A DNA stretch of 64,000 nucleotides, taken from assembly GCF_001942255.1 (NCBI RefSeq), contig NZ_MKKC01000069.1, positions 1 through 64,000 on the forward strand, read 5' to 3'. Every line of letters begins with the position of its first letter. Position 1 is the first letter of the stretch. A program made the position numbers and the translations under genes. A model generated the notes under the pieces. It saw only the letters and a program-made list of their open reading frames with translations, did no database searches and was not told the DNA's origin. Origin of the DNA: Nocardiopsis sp. CNR-923 (GTDB taxonomy: Bacteria; Actinomycetota; Actinomycetes; Streptosporangiales; Streptosporangiaceae). Positions 61,504 through 64,000 of the stretch are shown one piece after another.

Positions 61504-63125
61504 GTGGCGACCGACATCCCCCGAACCGCGACCTGGCGTGCGTGGCTGGGCCTCGCGGTGCTGACGTTGCCGCTGCTCATGTCGGCCACGGACATGACCG
61601 TCCTGTTCCTGGCGCTGCCCGCCATCGCCGCGGACCTGGCCCCCAGCAGCACGCAGCTGCTGTGGATCCTGCACGTGGCCTCGTTCCTCCAGGTCGGCGT
61701 GGTGCTCACCATGGGGTGGTTGGGCCCGCGGATGGGACACCGGCGGCTGCTCACGGCCGGGGTCGCCGTGTACGGCGTGTCCTCCCTGGCCGCGGCGTTG
61801 TCGTTCGACCCGACCATGCTCATCGCGACGCGGGCGGTGATGGGGATGGCGGCGGCCTCCCTGCTGCCGAGCATCACCTCCCTGCTGCGCGTGATGTTCC
61901 CCGACACGCGTCAGTTCTCCGCCGCCATCGCCGTGGTCATGAGCTCGTTCTCGGCGGGGATGGCGATCGGACCCCCGCTGGGCGGTGTGCTCCTGGAGTA
62001 CTTCTCCTGGGGATCGGTGTTCCTCATCAACGTTCCCGTGGCGGTGCTCCTGCTGCTGTTCGCCCCGCTGCTGCCCCGCGTCGAGGGGGAGCGGGCACAG
62101 CGCCTGGACCTGCTCGGCGTGGTGTTCTCGGTGCTGGCCGTCATCGCGGTGATCTTCGGGCTCCAGGAGATGGCCGACGACATGGCCAGCGGGTCCGGCG
62201 CCCGATGTGGCCGTACCTGGTCTGCGTCGCGGCGGGGCTGGTGCTCGGGGCGCTCTTCGTACGGCGGCAGCTGAGCGTGCCGGAACCCCTCCTCGACCTG
62301 CGGCTGTTCTCGACGCCCGCGTTCTCGGTGTCCCTGGTGGCCATGCTGCTGATGCTGCTGGGCGCGGGCGGGGCCGACATGCTGCTGGCCCAGTACCTAC
62401 AGGCGGTGGAGGGGATGTCACCGGGGCGGGCGGGCCTCCTGCTGGTCGCCCCCGCCCTGGGCTCGATCGTCGGCGGCCTGCTGCCGACCGTCCTGAACCG
62501 GTGGGCCCGGCCGGGCTTCGTCATGGGGTTCGCGCTGCTGGTCGCGGGAGCCGGGGCCGCGGCCATGGTGTGGTTCGTCGGCGGTGGGAAGCTGCCGGGA
62601 ATCGTCGTCGCGGCGGTGGTGATCCAGTTGGCGCTGGGGCCGCTGTTCACTCTGAGCTACAACCTCATCATCGCGTCCGCGCCGCTGAGGAAGGCGGGAT
62701 CGGCCGCCGCGATGGGTGACGTGGCGGGCGGCTTCGGCAACGCGCTCAGCCTCGCCTTCCTGGGCAGCCTCGCCGCGGTGGTCTACCGGCGGCTGCTGGA
62801 CGGCGCGGGGCTGGAGGAGGTCCCGCCGCACGCGGTGGAGGCGGCGGGGGAGAGTGTGGGCGGCGCGACGGCGGTCGCGGAGACACTGCCCGGCGGGATC
62901 GGGGGCGAGCTGCTGGAGGCGGCGCGGTCGGCGTTCACGGTCGCGGTCCAGACAGGATACGGATTCACGGCGGTGGTGCTGGTCCCGGTGGGGCTCGTCG
63001 TCCTGTGGGCGCTGCGGGGCGTGCGGTTGGAGGGCCTCGGCGGCGGCGCGGTCGGCGCCGGAGCCCCCAACGACGACTCCGACGGCGGGAGCGACGCCGA
63101 GCGGAGGGAGCCGCAGGACGCCTGA
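61504..63125 (+). CDS. DHA2-type MFS drug exporter (frame broken near 62200)
   Basis: About 541 residues with 14 predicted membrane helices after repair. Motif A is GWLGPRMGHRRLLTAG, motif C region SSFSAGMAIGPPLGGVLLEY, and MSATDMTVLFLALPAIAADL is the typical first helix of the EmrB/QacA group. The first frame fails after DDMASGSGA; one added base near 62201 leads to PMWPYLVCVAAGLVLGALFV in the frame ending at 63125. GTG 61504 follows GGGAGA. Proton-driven export of cationic or lipophilic drugs is the expected role. Confidence 0.86.
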
Positions 63126-63177
63126 CGGCTGTGCCGTGGATGCCGTCCGTCGCGCAGCGGGGCAGGCGTCCTGCGGC
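63110..63177 (+). terminator. long hairpin overlapping the MFS stop
   Basis: GCCGCAGGACGCCTG (63110-63124) pairs perfectly with CAGGCGTCCTGCGGC (63163-63177); ACGGC-TGT-GCCGT forms a smaller hairpin inside. The left arm contains the stop codon region. Confidence 0.7.
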
Positions 63178-63373
63178 ACACGCCCTCGGACACGAGCCGG
63201 ACGCCGGCCTCCGCACGGCTGAGCCGTGCACCGACGGAGGGACGGTAACCCGCGGTACCCGCTCGGCACGCTGACGGGCCGCGGTGACGGGAGGCCGCGG
63301 GACGCCTCCCCGCCGGGGAGCCGCCGTCCGGTCCGCTGGGCCGCCGGGAGTGGCCCGCCGCCGACAGGTCCGA

Positions 63374-64000
63374 TCACTCCGTCCGGGCGCGCGCGGCGTC
63401 GGGAGGTCGTCGGTGCAGGCCCAGCGCGCCCAGCTCGGTCCGCGAGGCGACGCCGAGCTTCGGGTAGGCCTTGTACAGGTGGTGGCCGACGGTACGCGGG
63501 CTCAGGAACAGCCGCGCGCCGATCTCCCGGTTGCTCAGGCCGGTGGCGGCCAGCCGGACCACCTGGAGTTCCTGCGGAGTGAGACGGTCCCACAACTCCT
63601 CGGCGGCGTCACGGGCGAGGGTGTCGGTCGCGCGGATCTCCCCCGTCGCGCGCAGCTCGGCGCGGGCCCGCGCCGCCCACGGCTCGGCACGCCAGCGGAG
63701 GAAGTCCTCCGACGCCGTGCGCAGGTGCCGCCTGGCCTCGGTCATCCGTCGACGGCGGCGCAGCCACTCCCCGTAGAGCAGCCGGGTCAGGGCCTGGTCG
63801 AAGGGGAGGGCGTCCAGCTCCAACGCCCTCTGGAAGTCCGCCCCGGAACCGTCGATCAGGGCCCGGCACCGCAGCGCCACCGACCGTGCCCAGGGCTGCC
63901 GGGTCGCCTCCGCCCAGAGGGCATACCGGTCGGCCGCGTCGGCGGCCCGGTCCGGCCGTCCCAGCCGGAAAGCCGCCTCGACCAGGACGGGGAGACCGCC
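63374..64000 (-). CDS. LuxR-family regulator, 3' part only
   Basis: The gene runs off the right edge; 208 codons are visible. The upstream part is helical repeat sequence (EAAFRLGRPDRAADAADRYA, RALIDGSGADFQRALELDAL) of the kind found in large ATP-binding LuxR (LAL) regulators. The C-terminal HTH reads LTPQELQVVRLAATGLSNRE then IGARLFLSPRTVGHHLYKAY. The start, and whether a P-loop is present, lie outside the window. Confidence 0.85.
   Translation of the reverse strand, partial: GGLPVLVEAAFRLGRPDRAADAADRYALWAEATRQPWARSVALRCRALIDGSGADFQRALELDALPFDQALTRLLYGEWLRRRRRMTEARRHLRTASEDFLRWRAEPWAARARAELRATGEIRATDTLARDAAEELWDRLTPQELQVVRLAATGLSNREIGARLFLSPRTVGHHLYKAYPKLGVASRTELGALGLHRRPPDAARARTE

Overview
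The window is very GC-rich, uses GTG and TTG starts freely, and carries gene families typical of filamentous actinomycetes: DUF397/DUF5753 regulators, a pSAM2-like integrative element, Trypco/VMAP conflict genes and an ATP-grasp peptide maturase. This fits a member of the Streptosporangiales, most likely Nocardiopsis or a close relative. The genus is an inference from gene content, not a measured placement.

Layout. 1-1730: right end of an integrative element (tail of a probable replication gene, excisionase, tyrosine integrase) abutting tRNA-Gly(CCC). 1.9-20.2 kb: largely housekeeping and transport: dCTP deaminase, a glycine-betaine ABC transporter, rhomboid protease, a dipeptide ABC transporter, a DacB-type PBP, an AraC-type regulator, a TetR/SMR efflux pair and an L,D-transpeptidase lipoprotein. 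20.2-21.8 kb: a small conserved protein, the fused remnants of an SDR/MarR pair, and DoxX. 22.0-31.2 kb: a conflict-type (putative defence) island of trypsin-like protease, VMAP-like protein, MoxR AAA+ ATPase, SAV_2336/vWA-like protein, NB-ARC/TPR protein, DUF397 and a Trypco1 protein. 31.2-35.7 kb: decayed genes, an FAD monooxygenase and an XRE/DUF5753-DUF397 module. 36.0-41.2 kb: two-component system, TAXI-type binding lipoprotein and SLC13 anion transporter, plausibly one carboxylate sensing and uptake unit. 41.4-45.8 kb: ArsR-SRPBCC/DHFR-like pair, TetR/DUF6463 pair and the collapsed remains of a urea carboxylase/allophanate hydrolase locus. 46.0-49.7 kb: HATPase-type anti-sigma protein and a graspetide locus (N-terminally truncated ATP-grasp maturase plus intact isoaspartyl-type methyltransferase). 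49.8-54.0 kb: NhaA, alpha/beta hydrolase, fatty-acid desaturase. 54.0-60.7 kb: ABC uptake system with two paralogous binding lipoproteins, a RutA-like flavin monooxygenase and two flavin reductases. 60.8 kb to the end: an unknown protein, an MFS exporter and the 3' part of a LuxR-type regulator.

Two patterns cut across the regions. First, twelve otherwise intact genes carry thirteen simple reading-frame breaks, and every one is repaired by adding a single base; none needs a base removed. Second, several loci look as if an internal block had been cut out: SDR/MarR, the ATP-grasp maturase/DUF5753 pair, GntR/urea carboxylase/allophanate hydrolase, a Rpn-like gene, a VOC gene and a TetR gene. Either this chromosome is undergoing deletion-biased decay or the assembly has dropped bases and blocks. 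Raw reads would decide, and that question comes before functional conclusions about those genes.

The most interesting system is the 22.0-31.2 kb island, which combines a protease, a VMAP-like adaptor, AAA+ and vWA-like components with a STAND/TPR sensor. Second are the RutA-like oxygenase cluster, whose substrate is unknown, and the aspartimide-graspetide remnant.
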